Assembly (NCBI RefSeq): GCF_001279005.1
Contig: NZ_LGCN01000276.1
Coordinates: 124,001 to 188,000 of the forward strand
Length of the DNA: 64,000 bases
Direction of reading: 5' to 3'
Source: Streptomyces caelestis
GTDB lineage: Bacteria; Actinomycetota; Actinomycetes; Streptomycetales; Streptomycetaceae
In this document: positions 55,379-64,000 of the stretch, piece after piece
Layout of the letters: each line of letters starts with the position of its first letter
Position numbering within the stretch: the stretch's first letter is position 1
Translations under genes and position numbers: made by a program
Notes under the pieces: generated by a model
Databases searched by the model: none
Seen by the model: only the letters and a program-made list of their open reading frames with translations
Told to the model about the DNA's origin: nothing

Positions 55379-56647
55379 ATGAACATGGCGATGATGCGCC
55401 TGAGGCGCGAGGACCCGCGCGTCGTCGGCTCTTTCAGGCTCCACCGACGACTCGGCGCGGGCGGGATGGGCGTGGTCTACCTGGGCTCCGACAAGAAGGG
55501 GCAGCGGGTCGCGCTGAAGGTCATCCGGCCCGACCTGGCCGAGGACCAGGAGTTCCGCTCGCGGTTCGCGCGCGAGGTCTCGGCGGCCCGCCGCATCCGC
55601 GGCGGCTGCACGGCCCGGCTGGTGGCCGCGGACCTCGACGCGGACCGTCCCTGGTTCGCCACGCAGTACGTGCCGGGGCCCTCGCTGCACGACAAGGTCG
55701 CCGACGAGGGACCGCTCGGCGCGGCCGACGTCGCCGCCGTCGGCGCGGCCCTCTCCGAAGGGCTGGTCGCCGTGCACGAGGCCGGTGTGGTGCACCGGGA
55801 CCTCAAGCCGTCCAACATCCTGCTGTCCCCGAAGGGGCCGCGGATCATCGACTTCGGCATCGCGTGGGCGACCGGCGCGTCGACGCTCACGCACGTCGGC
55901 ACGGCGGTCGGCTCGCCCGGCTTCCTCGCCCCGGAGCAGGTGCGCGGCGCGGCCGTCACCCCGGCCACGGACGTGTTCTCGCTGGGCGCCACGCTCGCGT
56001 ACGCGTCGATGGGCGACTCGCCCTTCGGGCACGGCAGTTCCGAGGTGATGCTGTACCGCGTGGTGCATGAGGAGGCGCAGCTGCACGGTGTCCCGGACGC
56101 CCTGGCCCCCCTCGTCCGCGCGTGTCTGGCGAAGGACCCGGAGGAGCGGCCCAGCACGCTCCAACTGTCGCTGCGGCTCAAGGAGATCGCCGCGCGGGAG
56201 GCCCAGGGCCTCGCCGACGTGCGCCCGCCGGCCCCGCGCGGCGCCGAGACGGAGCGGCCCACCGGACGCCTCGCGGACACCTACCCGGAGCGGGCGCGGC
56301 GCCGGCAGGACGGTCAGGGGACCCCGCCCCCGCGCGGGCGCGGTCCCGCGCCCAGGAACAGCGGTTCGTCCCCCCGGCGGAACAACCGGAGCGTGCCCCC
56401 TTCGCGCGGCGGCGGCTCCTCGCCCGCGGGCACGCCGTCCCGGTCCGGGCCGCGCCCCACGCCGGCGTCCCGGAACACCACCCGGTCCGGCACCGGTCCC
56501 CGTCGTCCGGGGCCCCGGACGACGGGGACCGGCCTGCGGCCGGCCAATCCGCGCCTGCTCAGGCAGCGGCTGTTCGTGTTCGTCGTCGTGACGCTGGCCG
56601 TCGCGCTCGGCATCGCGCTGGTGCAGGGGTGCCAGGGTCCCGGATGA
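55379..56647 (+). CDS. Membrane-anchored Ser/Thr protein kinase (Hanks type)
   Basis: 422 residues from the ATG at 55379. The kinase domain (residues ~15-275) has all motifs: GAGGMGVVYLG, the ATP lysine in RVALKVI, HRDLKPSN, DFG in IIDFGIA and a GSPGFLAPEQ activation end. A Pro/Arg/Ser-rich linker of ~110 residues leads to one membrane helix (FVFVVVTLAVALGIALV) near the C-terminus with no extracellular sensor domain after it. Substrates are unknown. Alternative starts at Met3 or Met6 change little. Confidence 0.93.
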   Translation: MNMAMMRLRREDPRVVGSFRLHRRLGAGGMGVVYLGSDKKGQRVALKVIRPDLAEDQEFRSRFAREVSAARRIRGGCTARLVAADLDADRPWFATQYVPGPSLHDKVADEGPLGAADVAAVGAALSEGLVAVHEAGVVHRDLKPSNILLSPKGPRIIDFGIAWATGASTLTHVGTAVGSPGFLAPEQVRGAAVTPATDVFSLGATLAYASMGDSPFGHGSSEVMLYRVVHEEAQLHGVPDALAPLVRACLAKDPEERPSTLQLSLRLKEIAAREAQGLADVRPPAPRGAETERPTGRLADTYPERARRRQDGQGTPPPRGRGPAPRNSGSSPRRNNRSVPPSRGGGSSPAGTPSRSGPRPTPASRNTTRSGTGPRRPGPRTTGTGLRPANPRLLRQRLFVFVVVTLAVALGIALVQGCQGPG

Positions 56648-56693
56648 GGCCCCGACGGCGGCGGTAACGTCCCGAACCGCCGCGTCCGAGCCG

Positions 56694-57512
56694 CTACTCC
56701 CGGGGACGCCCCGTGGCCACCGCGTAGAAGGCGACCGCCGCCGCGGCCCCCACGTTGAGGGAGTCGACGCCGTGCGACATCGGGATGCGGACCAGTTCGT
56801 CGGCGGCGGCCAGGGCCCGGCCGGACAGGCCCGCGCCCTCCGCGCCCAGCATCAGGGCCACCCGGTCCATACGGTGCGGCGCCACCTCGTCCAGGGGCCG
56901 GGCCCGCTCGCCGGGAGTGAGGGCGAGCAGCTCGAACCCGGCCTCGCGCACCGTCTCCAGTCCCCCGGGCCAGGTGTCGACACGGGCGTACGGCACGGAG
57001 AAGACCGCGCCCATGGAGACCTTGACGCTGCGGCGGTACAGGGGGTCGGCGCAGTCCGGGGAGAGCAGGACGGCGTCCATGCCGAGGGCCGCCGCGGAGC
57101 GGAAGATCGCGCCGATGTTGGTGTGGTCGTTGACCGACTCCATGACGACGACGCGGTGGGCGGCCCGGAGCACGTCGGCCGCCGCGGGCAGCGGTGTGCG
57201 CTGCATGGAGGCGAGCGCGCCGCGGTGCACGTGGTACCCGGTGACCTGTTCGGCGAGCGCGGGGTCGACGACGTACACCGGGGCGGTGGCCCGGTCGATG
57301 ACGTCGCGCATGACGTCGATCCACTTCGCGGACAGCAGCATCGACCGCATCGCGTAGCCCGATTCCCCGGCGCGTCTGATGACCTTCTCGCCCTCGGCGA
57401 TGAACAGGCCCTCGGCGGGTTCGCGGCGGCGGCGCAGTTCCACGTCGGTCAGGCCGGTGTAGTCGTGCAGCCGCGGGTCGGCGGGGTCGTCGACGGTGAT
57501 GAGTTCGGCCAT
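56694..57512 (-). CDS. TrmH/SpoU-family RNA 2'-O-methyltransferase
   Basis: 272 residues. SPOUT motifs are present: ESVNDHTNIGAIFRSAAALG, LMLGAEGAGLS and RIPMSHGVDSLNVGAAAAV, forming the deep trefoil knot. The N-terminal domain (LRRRREPAEGLFIAEGEKVIRR) is the usual RNA-binding extension. The target (rRNA or tRNA) cannot be told. It lies one base after the cysG-like start region's stop neighbour, so close packing suggests co-transcription with the corrin genes upstream. Confidence 0.9.
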   Translation of the reverse strand: MAELITVDDPADPRLHDYTGLTDVELRRRREPAEGLFIAEGEKVIRRAGESGYAMRSMLLSAKWIDVMRDVIDRATAPVYVVDPALAEQVTGYHVHRGALASMQRTPLPAAADVLRAAHRVVVMESVNDHTNIGAIFRSAAALGMDAVLLSPDCADPLYRRSVKVSMGAVFSVPYARVDTWPGGLETVREAGFELLALTPGERARPLDEVAPHRMDRVALMLGAEGAGLSGRALAAADELVRIPMSHGVDSLNVGAAAAVAFYAVATGRPRE

Positions 57513-57513
57513 G

Positions 57514-58746
57514 TCACGCCGTCCCGCGCGGGCCCACGGCGACGACCTCGCCGATGACGATGACGGCCGGCGGTCTGACCTCCTGGGCGGCGACCGTTTC
57601 GGCGACCGTGGCGAGGGTGGCGTCGACCCGGCGCTGGGCGGCCGTGGTGCCCTCCTGGACGAGGGCGACGGGGGTGTCCGGGGACTTGCCGTGGGCGACC
57701 AGGGTCTCGGCGATCCGGCCGATCTTGTCGACGCCCATGAGGACCACGAGGGTGCCGGTCAGCTTCGCCAGCGCCGGCCAGTCGACCAGGGAGCGCTCGT
57801 CGTCGGGGGCGACGTGGCCGCTGACCACGGTGAACTCGTGTGCCACACCGCGGTGGGTGACGGGGATGCCGGCCGCGCCCGGGACCGAGATGGAGCTGGA
57901 GATGCCGGGGACGACGGTGCAGGGGATGCCCGCCTCGGCGAGCGCGTGGAGCTCCTCCATGCCGCGGCCGAAGACGTACGGGTCGCCGCCCTTGAGCCGG
58001 ACCACCGACTTGCCCTGCTTGGCGTGCTCGATCAGCGCGTTGTTGATGGCCTCCTGGGCCATGAAACGACCGTAGGGGATCTTCGCCGCGTCGATCACCT
58101 CGACGTGCGGCGGGAGTTCGGCGAGCAGGTCGCGCGGGCCGAGCCGGTCGGCGATGACGACGTCGGCCTCGGCGAGCAGGCGGCGGCCGCGCACGGTGAT
58201 CAGGTCGGGGTCGCCGGGGCCGCCGCCGACGAGGGCGACGCCGGGGACGCGGGTGCGGTGGTGCGGGGCGACGAGGGTGCCGTCGCGCAGGCCCTCGACC
58301 ACGGCGTCGCGGATGGCGGCGGTGCGGCGGGGGTCGCGGCCGCGCGCCTCCGTCGTGAGGACGGCCACCGTGACGCCCTCGCTGGTGCCCGTGGCCGGGG
58401 TCCACGCGGTCGCCGCGTCGGCGTCGTCGGAGCGGACGCACCACACGCGGTGCGCCTCCGCCTCGGCGGAGGCGCGGGTGTTCGCCTCGGTGTCGCTGGT
58501 GGCGATGAGGGCGTACCAGGCGGTCGCGAGGTCGCCCTCGGCGTAGGGGCGCCGGTGCCAGGTGATCTCGCCGGCGTCGGCCATGGCCTCCACGGAGGGG
58601 GTGGCCTCGGGGGAGACGAGGTGGATGTCGGCGCCGGCGGCGATCAGGGCGGGGAGGCGGCGCTGGGCGACCTGGCCGCCGCCGAGGACGACGGTCCGGC
58701 GGCCGGTGAGGCGGAGGCCTACGGGGTAGGCGGGGTGTTCGGCCAT
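57514..58746 (-). CDS. cobA: CysG-like fusion: precorrin-2 dehydrogenase plus uroporphyrinogen-III C-methyltransferase
   Basis: 410 residues, ATG start. The N-terminal ~150 residues form the NAD-binding siroheme domain (RTVVLGGGQVAQRRLPALI). The C-terminal ~240 residues are the SUMT methylase (VALVGGGPGDPDLITVRG, ADRLGPRDLLAELP, VRLKGGDPYVFGRG). It methylates uroporphyrinogen III to precorrin-2 and then can oxidise it. It feeds both siroheme and cobalamin. It sits one base upstream of the TrmH gene and 246 bases after the cobT end on the same strand. Confidence 0.93.
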   Translation of the reverse strand: MAEHPAYPVGLRLTGRRTVVLGGGQVAQRRLPALIAAGADIHLVSPEATPSVEAMADAGEITWHRRPYAEGDLATAWYALIATSDTEANTRASAEAEAHRVWCVRSDDADAATAWTPATGTSEGVTVAVLTTEARGRDPRRTAAIRDAVVEGLRDGTLVAPHHRTRVPGVALVGGGPGDPDLITVRGRRLLAEADVVIADRLGPRDLLAELPPHVEVIDAAKIPYGRFMAQEAINNALIEHAKQGKSVVRLKGGDPYVFGRGMEELHALAEAGIPCTVVPGISSSISVPGAAGIPVTHRGVAHEFTVVSGHVAPDDERSLVDWPALAKLTGTLVVLMGVDKIGRIAETLVAHGKSPDTPVALVQEGTTAAQRRVDATLATVAETVAAQEVRPPAVIVIGEVVAVGPRGTA

Positions 58747-58992
58747 GAGGGACGGCTCCTCTTACGGCGTGCGGTGGCCCTGACGTGCGGATTTTAAGGG
58801 GGCCTGGGCGCTGGCGGGTCTGGTGTCCGGTGGGTGGGCAGGGTGCGCCGGGTACCGGCCCGCCGGTGGTGGCGGCCACCCGTTCCGCCCGGGGGTGCCT
58901 CCCAGGCCCTTGAGGCACCGGGGAAGGAACGACTGCCCACCACCGGCCGGCCGGGACGGCGCCCGGTGCCGCGGTCCCGAGAAGCTCTCGCC

Positions 58993-61900
58993 CTACTTCT
59001 CGGTCACCCCGGCCGAATCGAAGGTCGCCACCTCGTGCATGGCCCGGGCCGTGCTCTGGACCAGGGGGAGCGCCAGGAGCGCGCCCGTGCCCTCGCCGAG
59101 GCGGAGGTCGAGGTCGACCAGGGGGCGCAGGCCCAGTTTGTTGAGGGCGGCGACGTGACCGGGTTCGGCGCTGCGGTGGCCCGCGATGCAGGCGGCCAGG
59201 ACCTCGGGGGCGACGGCCCGGGCCACCAGGGCGGCGGCGCCGGCGCTGACGCCGTCCAGGATCACCGGCGTACGCAGCGACGCGCCGCCGAGGAGCAGGC
59301 CGACCATGGCGGCGTGCTCGAAGCCGCCGACGGCGGCCAGGACGCCGACGGGGTCGGCCGGGTCCGGCTGGTGGAGTTCGAGGGCGCGGCGCACGACCTC
59401 GGTCTTGCGGGCGAGGGTCTCGTCGTTGATGCCGGTGCCGCGGCCGGTGACCTCGGCCGGGTCGGCGCCGGTGAAGACGGAGATGAGGGCGGCGGACGCG
59501 GTGGTGTTCGCGATGCCCATCTCGCCGGTGAGGAGGGCCTTGTTGCCGGCCGCGACCAGGTCGCGGGCGGTCTCGATGCCGACCTCGATGGCCTTCTTGG
59601 CCTCCTCGCGGGTCATCGCGGGCCCGGTGGTCATGTCGGACGTGCCGGCGCGGATCTTGCGCGGCAGCAGTCCGGGGGTGGCCGGGAGGTCGGAGGAGAC
59701 GCCCACGTCGACGACGCAGACCTCGGCGCCGACCTGGGCGGCGAAGGCGTTGCAGACCGCTCCCCCGCCGAGGAAGTTGGCCACCATCTGGGCGGTGACC
59801 TCCTGCGGCCAGGGGGTGACGCCCTGGGCGTGCACCCCGTGGTCGCCGGCGAAGATCGCGACGGCCGCGGGCTCCGGGACGGGCGGCGGGCACTGGCGGG
59901 ACAGGCCGGAGAGCTGGGCGGAGATGATCTCCAGCATGCCGAGCGCCCCGGCCGGTTTGGTCATGCGCTTCTGACGCTCCCACGCCTCGCCGAGCGCCTT
60001 GGCGTCCAGCGGGCGGATCTGTGCGACGGTCTCGGCGAGCAGGTCGTGGGGGTCCTCTCCGGGCAGGGCGCGACGGCCGTACGTCTCCTCGTGCACGACC
60101 CAGGACAGCGGGCGGCGCTTGGACCAGCCGGCCTGCATCAGCTCGGGCTCGTCCGGGAACTCGTCGACGTAGCCCACGCACAGGTAGGCGACGATCTCCA
60201 GGTGTTCGGGGAGCCCCAGCGCGCGGACCATCTCGCGCTCGTCGAAGAAGCTGACCCAGCCGACGCCGAGGCCCTCGGCGCGGGCGGCGAGCCAGAGGTT
60301 CTCCACCGCGAGCGCGGAGGAGTACGGCGCCATCTGGGGCTGGGTGTGGCGGCCGAGGGTGTGCCGGCCGCCGCGGGTCGGGTCGGCGGTGACGACGATG
60401 TTCACGGGTGTGTCGAGGATGGCCTCGATCTTCAGTTCCTTGAACTGCTTCGCCCGGCCCTTGGGCAGGGACTTGGCGTAGGCGTCGCGCTGGCGCACGG
60501 CCAGTTCGTGCATGCTGCGCCGGGTCTCGGCGGAGCGGATGACGACGAAGTCCCAGGGCTGCGAGTGGCCGACGGAGGGTGCGGTGTGGGCGGCCTCCAG
60601 GACCCGGAGCAGCACCTCGTGCGGGATGGGGTCGCTGCGGAAGCCGTTGCGGATGTCCCGGCGCTCGCGCATGACCTTCAGCACGGCCTCGCGCTCGGCG
60701 TCGTCGTAGCCGGGGGCGGCCGGGCCGGTGGGCCGCGCGGCTTCCGTGTCCACGCCGGCGCCCCGGGTGTCGAGGTCGTCCGGGTTCTGCGCGGGTTCGG
60801 CGTCCGCGTCGCGGGGTTCCCCGGCGGGGACGGCCACGCCCTGGGGCGGGGTCGGCGCGGGGTGCGGGGCGGCGGCCACGGCGCCGTCCACGGGGACGGA
60901 CTCCCCCGCGGGCCGGTCCGGCTCGGGCTCCGGGGGGACGGCGCCGGTCAGGGGGGCCGCGGGGGTCTGCCGGGGGCCCTGGACCGGAGCCTCGTCGGGC
61001 TCGGACGCGGCCGTGTCGGTCGCGGGAACGGCGTCGGCCGTCTCGTCGGCGGCACGGGGCGCCTCCGGGCCGACGGCGGCCGGGGCCTCGGGCATGGGGG
61101 TCTCCGCGAGGACTTCGTCGCCCGTGGCCCCGGGAACCGGTGCGGCGGCTTCGCCCTCGGTGTCGTCCGCTTCAGCGGCGGGAGCACCGGGGAGTACGGC
61201 GGTGCCGGCGGCCGGCGCGGGAACGTCCGGGGAGGCTTCGGGCATCCGGATGTGCTCCGGAGCGAGAGTCTCCGCGTCTGGCGCCGGAACGGCCTGGACG
61301 GCCTCGGGCTCTTCGGCGGCCTCCGTGCCGACCGTCTGGGCGGCCTGCGGCACGGCGGCTTCGGCGTCCGGCGCCTGACCGGGCTGAGACGCCTCGGCGA
61401 CCTGCGGCACGACGACCTCCCCACCCGACACCGGATCGGCCTGAGGAACACCGGACTGCTGCGCGAACTCCGGTGCCGCGGCCTGCGGCCCGGACGGCTG
61501 GACGGTCTGCGGAGCCTCGGCCTCCTGGACGTGGTCCGGAGCGGCGGCCGGCGCCTGGGCGTCCTGCGCCGGCACGGCCGGCTCCGCGTCCGCCGCCTGG
61601 GCGTCCTGCGGCGCCGCGGGGGCGAGGCCCGGGACCTGGGCGCCGTGGGAAGCGTCCGCCCCCGGGGCGTACTCGGGAACGGCGGCCTGGGCGGAGTCCG
61701 GCACGGCGACCGGGGGCCGGCCGGCCTGCGGCACTTCGGCCGCCTGGACGTACTCCGGCTCCGCGGGCTCGACGGACGGCGCTTCGGCGGCCGGGGGCGC
61801 CTCCGCTTCCCGGACGTGCTCCGGAGCGGCGGGCTCGGCGGGCGGCGTGAGCTCGGGTGCGGGTGCGGATGCCTGGGTCGCCTCGGCCCCTTGCACGGGC

Positions 61901-62613
61901 TCGGCGGCGGGCGTGCCGGGCAGGCCGTGATCCGCGGCCGGGACCGGGACAGGCCCTTGTTCCCCGCCCTCGGCCGAAACGTTCGGCACTGCCTCGCTGC
62001 CGCCGGCGACGGCGGCGCCCCCCGTGTCCTGTGGTACCGCTCCCGCCTCCGTGGCGACGCGGGTCACGACCGCCTGGGCCGCGTCCACCGGCTCCGGAGC
62101 CGGAACAACCGTTTCCGCGGCCACCGCGGGCTGCGCGCCCCAGGGCGCCGCGGCCTGCGGTACCGCCGCCTCCCGCGCGTGCGGGACGTCGAGGTACTCG
62201 GGGCCGAGGGACGGCGGACCGGCCTGGCGGACCGGCACGTCGGCGGGACCACGGTCGGCGAGGGAGCGCACCGGGCCGGCGTTGACACGGGGGATGGGCG
62301 GGCCGAGGTGCAGCGGGCGGCGCGGCGCGGGCGGCTCGGGGAGCCGGACGCCTCCGAGGTCGACCGAGCCGCTGTCACGGCCGGCCGTCTCGTGCGGGCC
62401 CGGCTCGTGCACGGTCTCGACGACCGGCTCGGGCGCGGGCGGGGCGATCTCGTTGCCCCAGGCGCTCTGGGCGCCGGGCAGCAGCAAATCCTCTTCCTCG
62501 GCAGGACTGTCGGAGAGGTAGGTGTACGCGTCGGGCGCGGGGACGCCCGGCTGCTCCACCATGCCTGCGTTCTCCGGCAGCCCCTCGCCCGGGACCTGGC
62601 CGGTGTCGGTCAT
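58993..62613 (-). CDS. cobT: BluB-CobT fusion with a very long low-complexity N-terminus
   Basis: 1206 residues from the ATG at 62611-62613 (GAGGGG site), about three times a normal CobT. Residues ~1-635 are Pro/Ala/Glu/Val-rich repeats such as APEHVREAEAP and PAAEAPSVEPAEPEYVQAAE with no domain. Residues ~640-870 are a nitroreductase-fold BluB-like domain (REAVLKVMRERRDIRNGF; SVGHSQPWDFVVIR). Residues ~870-1206 are CobT (MTKPAGALGMLE; FAGDHGVHAQGVTPWP; GEMGIANTTASAAL; GRGTGINDETL). BluB makes dimethylbenzimidazole from FMN and CobT activates it, so the protein can supply the lower ligand of vitamin B12 in one chain. The linker is probably disordered. Confidence 0.9.
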   Translation of the reverse strand: MTDTGQVPGEGLPENAGMVEQPGVPAPDAYTYLSDSPAEEEDLLLPGAQSAWGNEIAPPAPEPVVETVHEPGPHETAGRDSGSVDLGGVRLPEPPAPRRPLHLGPPIPRVNAGPVRSLADRGPADVPVRQAGPPSLGPEYLDVPHAREAAVPQAAAPWGAQPAVAAETVVPAPEPVDAAQAVVTRVATEAGAVPQDTGGAAVAGGSEAVPNVSAEGGEQGPVPVPAADHGLPGTPAAEPVQGAEATQASAPAPELTPPAEPAAPEHVREAEAPPAAEAPSVEPAEPEYVQAAEVPQAGRPPVAVPDSAQAAVPEYAPGADASHGAQVPGLAPAAPQDAQAADAEPAVPAQDAQAPAAAPDHVQEAEAPQTVQPSGPQAAAPEFAQQSGVPQADPVSGGEVVVPQVAEASQPGQAPDAEAAVPQAAQTVGTEAAEEPEAVQAVPAPDAETLAPEHIRMPEASPDVPAPAAGTAVLPGAPAAEADDTEGEAAAPVPGATGDEVLAETPMPEAPAAVGPEAPRAADETADAVPATDTAASEPDEAPVQGPRQTPAAPLTGAVPPEPEPDRPAGESVPVDGAVAAAPHPAPTPPQGVAVPAGEPRDADAEPAQNPDDLDTRGAGVDTEAARPTGPAAPGYDDAEREAVLKVMRERRDIRNGFRSDPIPHEVLLRVLEAAHTAPSVGHSQPWDFVVIRSAETRRSMHELAVRQRDAYAKSLPKGRAKQFKELKIEAILDTPVNIVVTADPTRGGRHTLGRHTQPQMAPYSSALAVENLWLAARAEGLGVGWVSFFDEREMVRALGLPEHLEIVAYLCVGYVDEFPDEPELMQAGWSKRRPLSWVVHEETYGRRALPGEDPHDLLAETVAQIRPLDAKALGEAWERQKRMTKPAGALGMLEIISAQLSGLSRQCPPPVPEPAAVAIFAGDHGVHAQGVTPWPQEVTAQMVANFLGGGAVCNAFAAQVGAEVCVVDVGVSSDLPATPGLLPRKIRAGTSDMTTGPAMTREEAKKAIEVGIETARDLVAAGNKALLTGEMGIANTTASAALISVFTGADPAEVTGRGTGINDETLARKTEVVRRALELHQPDPADPVGVLAAVGGFEHAAMVGLLLGGASLRTPVILDGVSAGAAALVARAVAPEVLAACIAGHRSAEPGHVAALNKLGLRPLVDLDLRLGEGTGALLALPLVQSTARAMHEVATFDSAGVTEK

Positions 62614-62981
62614 GCGTACCCCTCGCCCATCGGTTAGTGCTCCTACGACCAGCTCACCCGGAACGGCGCACCGACCGCCCCACTCTGAAGAACGAGCGTG
62701 CGTCCCCAGCGGCACGAACGGCCCGTCCGAAAAGGCGACAAAGCCCTTCACCGTCATTCTCGCGGCCGTAGGACCGTCGCGTCAGCTTGATCGGCGACGG
62801 TTCCGCTGTGGACTGCGCCACGTTGCGCGTCCTCCGGTTCCTGCCGTACCACGACCCACCCCAAAACGGGCGCGCTTTCCGGACATTGGCCGACGAAGCG
62901 CCGGGTGTCCGGGTGCGGTACAACGATCGGCCAGCCTACCTCGCGTGGTCGGACAATCCGATCACGGGGACGGCAATCGAA
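62614..62981. other. Gene-free stretch between cobT and cobL
   Basis: 368 bases without a credible gene (a minus-strand frame of ~90 codons lacks a ribosome site and has a biased composition). It should hold the cobT promoter. I looked for a cobalamin riboswitch (B12 box) and did not see one. Confidence 0.55.
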
Positions 62982-64000
62982 TCAGTCGCCGCGTACGGGC
63001 AGCACCCCGCTGAGCAGGAACGCGACGCTCCGTTCCTTCTCCGTCCAGGCCCTCGTGTCGAGTTCGACGGACTGCAGCAGGGCGCACTCGACCCGGTAGC
63101 CGTGCTCGGCCAGGTTCCGGCCGACGAGTTCGGCCTCGTCGCGGGTGGCGGCGTGCGTGACGATGCGCTGCGGACGGCGGTCGGCGACCGCGGAGACGAC
63201 ACCCGCTCCCCCGCCGCCGACCCGGACGACGTCCGGCTCGGGGAGGTCCTCCAGGACGTGCGGGGCGGCGCCGTGCACGATCTGGAGCTGGACCCCGTGG
63301 CGGCGGGCGGTGGCCTCGGTGCGGGTGCAGGCGCGCGGGTCGCTGTCGACGGCGATGACGGCGGCGCCCGCGCGGGCCGCCTCGGTGGCGAAGGCGCCGC
63401 TTCCGCAGCCGATGTCCCAGACGAGGTCGCCGATCCGCGGTCCGAGCCGGGCGAGTTGGGAGACGCGCAGCGGTTCCCGCTCGCCCTCGCCGAGGTCGCC
63501 GCCGTACTCCTCGGCCGGCAGCGACCAGCCACGGGGGCCGGCGGAGGGGTCGCGTCCGGCGAGCCAGCCGCCGGACTCACCGGCGGCGGCCCGGCCGCCG
63601 ACGACGATGACGACATTGGGGTCGCGCCAGGTGTGATCGGCGGCCTTGTCGGAGGTGACGACGCTGACCCGCTCGCGCTCGGTGCCGAGCTCCTCGCAGA
63701 TGACGAAGGTGCGGTGGACGCCCTCCATCAGCAGGCCCAGCTCGGCGGGGCCGGCGCCGGGCGAGGTGAGAACCGCCACCTTGGTGTGGGCCCGGCACAC
63801 GTTCACCGCGCGTCGCAGGGTGCGCGGGTGCGCGACGACCACGTGGGCGTCGTCCCAGGGCATCCCGGCACGGGCGAAGGCGGAGGCGACGGAGGAGACG
63901 CCGGGGACGACCTCGACCTCGAGGCCGAACTCGGGTGCGCGCAGGGTCCGTACGACGCCGAAGAAGCCGGGGTCGCCGTCGGCGAGGACGACCGCGGTGC
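62982..64000 (-). CDS. cobL: Precorrin-6Y C5,15-methyltransferase (CobL), N-terminus cut by the window
   Basis: About 339 residues seen; the start lies beyond 64000. The first part is the end of the CbiE methylase (LADGDPGFFGVVRTL, VVPGVSSVASAFAR). The second part is the CbiT domain with the SAM-binding LVWDIGCGSGAFATEAAR, AVDSDPRAC and RIVTHAAT motifs. The fused protein methylates C5 and C15 and decarboxylates precorrin-6Y on the aerobic or anaerobic route. Gene order cobL-cobT-cysG-like shows a corrin block. Confidence 0.92.
   Translation of the reverse strand, partial: TAVVLADGDPGFFGVVRTLRAPEFGLEVEVVPGVSSVASAFARAGMPWDDAHVVVAHPRTLRRAVNVCRAHTKVAVLTSPGAGPAELGLLMEGVHRTFVICEELGTERERVSVVTSDKAADHTWRDPNVVIVVGGRAAAGESGGWLAGRDPSAGPRGWSLPAEEYGGDLGEGEREPLRVSQLARLGPRIGDLVWDIGCGSGAFATEAARAGAAVIAVDSDPRACTRTEATARRHGVQLQIVHGAAPHVLEDLPEPDVVRVGGGGAGVVSAVADRRPQRIVTHAATRDEAELVGRNLAEHGYRVECALLQSVELDTRAWTEKERSVAFLLSGVLPVRGD

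Noticed and set aside
58834..62637. Very long open frame on the plus strand opposite cobT
   Set aside because: It lies opposite a real coding frame in GC-rich DNA, has strong Gly/Arg/Leu bias and no ribosome site; the minus-strand frame has recognised domains.
62654..62923. 89-codon minus-strand frame between cobT and cobL
   Set aside because: No ribosome site and a composition of random GC-rich DNA; treated as the control region.
62614..62981. Cobalamin riboswitch before cobT
   Set aside because: No B12 box or recognisable core found by reading both strands; a covariance-model search would settle it.

Overview
This window is chromosomal core sequence from a Streptomyces or a very close relative. 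The base composition is very GC-rich with GTG and TTG starts. ssgB, a sporulation gene of morphologically complex actinomycetes, is present. The order mltG-ruvX-alaS ... rpsD-rarA ... hisS ... relA-apt-secF-secD-yajC-ruvBAC-yebC-pdxT-pdxS-pimA/patA/pgsA ... thrS is the one I remember from S. coelicolor (recall, not a search). No phage, plasmid, insertion sequence or CRISPR array is visible.

Layout. 1-5.2 kb: mltG (3' part cut by the window), ruvX, alaS and two small envelope-associated genes, all on minus. 5.2-10.6 kb: rpsD, rarA, a VKOR-family membrane protein, hisS and a metallo-beta-lactamase-fold hydrolase, all minus. 10.7-12.9 kb: a membrane-anchored cyclophilin and a DUF349 protein on plus, closed by a perfect 22-bp bidirectional terminator. 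13.0-28.2 kb: a long minus-strand run with stringent response (relA), purine salvage (apt), protein export (secF, secD, yajC), Holliday junction processing (ruvB, ruvA, ruvC), a YebC regulator, PLP synthase (pdxT, pdxS) and a phosphatidylinositol-mannoside style cassette (pimA-like, patA-like, pgsA). 28.6-32.7 kb: an EF-G-like GTPase with a non-canonical G4 motif and an unknown membrane protein on plus. 32.8-38.2 kb: a HIT hydrolase, thrS, a two-gene unit of a DUF4365 nuclease-like protein plus an unknown partner, and a divergent DEDDh exonuclease.

38.3-45.9 kb is the most accessory-looking part. Two identical 78-bp direct repeats, each carrying a complete tRNA-Val(CAC), bracket an SRPBCC gene and a pectin (rhamnogalacturonan) utilisation cassette: a Tat-exported PL26/YetA-like lyase, a YesL-like protein, two ABC permeases and a Tat lipoprotein binding protein preceded by LacI-type operator-like palindromes. 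46-52.3 kb: a small membrane protein, ssgB, a CGNR zinc-finger protein, a 50-residue membrane protein, a thioredoxin-fold protein, a double GNAT and the pabB-pabC pair. 52.4-53.0 kb: a five-gene tRNA operon (Gly, Cys, three Val-GAC) with its own promoter and terminator. 53.0-64 kb: a small zinc-ribbon protein, an APH-like kinase, small unknowns, a Ser/Thr kinase, a TrmH-family methyltransferase and corrin/siroheme genes. The last group is a CysG-like fusion, a giant BluB-CobT fusion with about 635 residues of low-complexity N-terminal extension, and cobL, which runs off the end.

Most genes are ordinary housekeeping genes. The observations I would follow up are the BluB-CobT fusion, the tRNA-bracketed cassette, the EF-G-like protein without NKxD, and the DUF4365 pair. 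Functions rest on motifs read by eye; no database search was possible.
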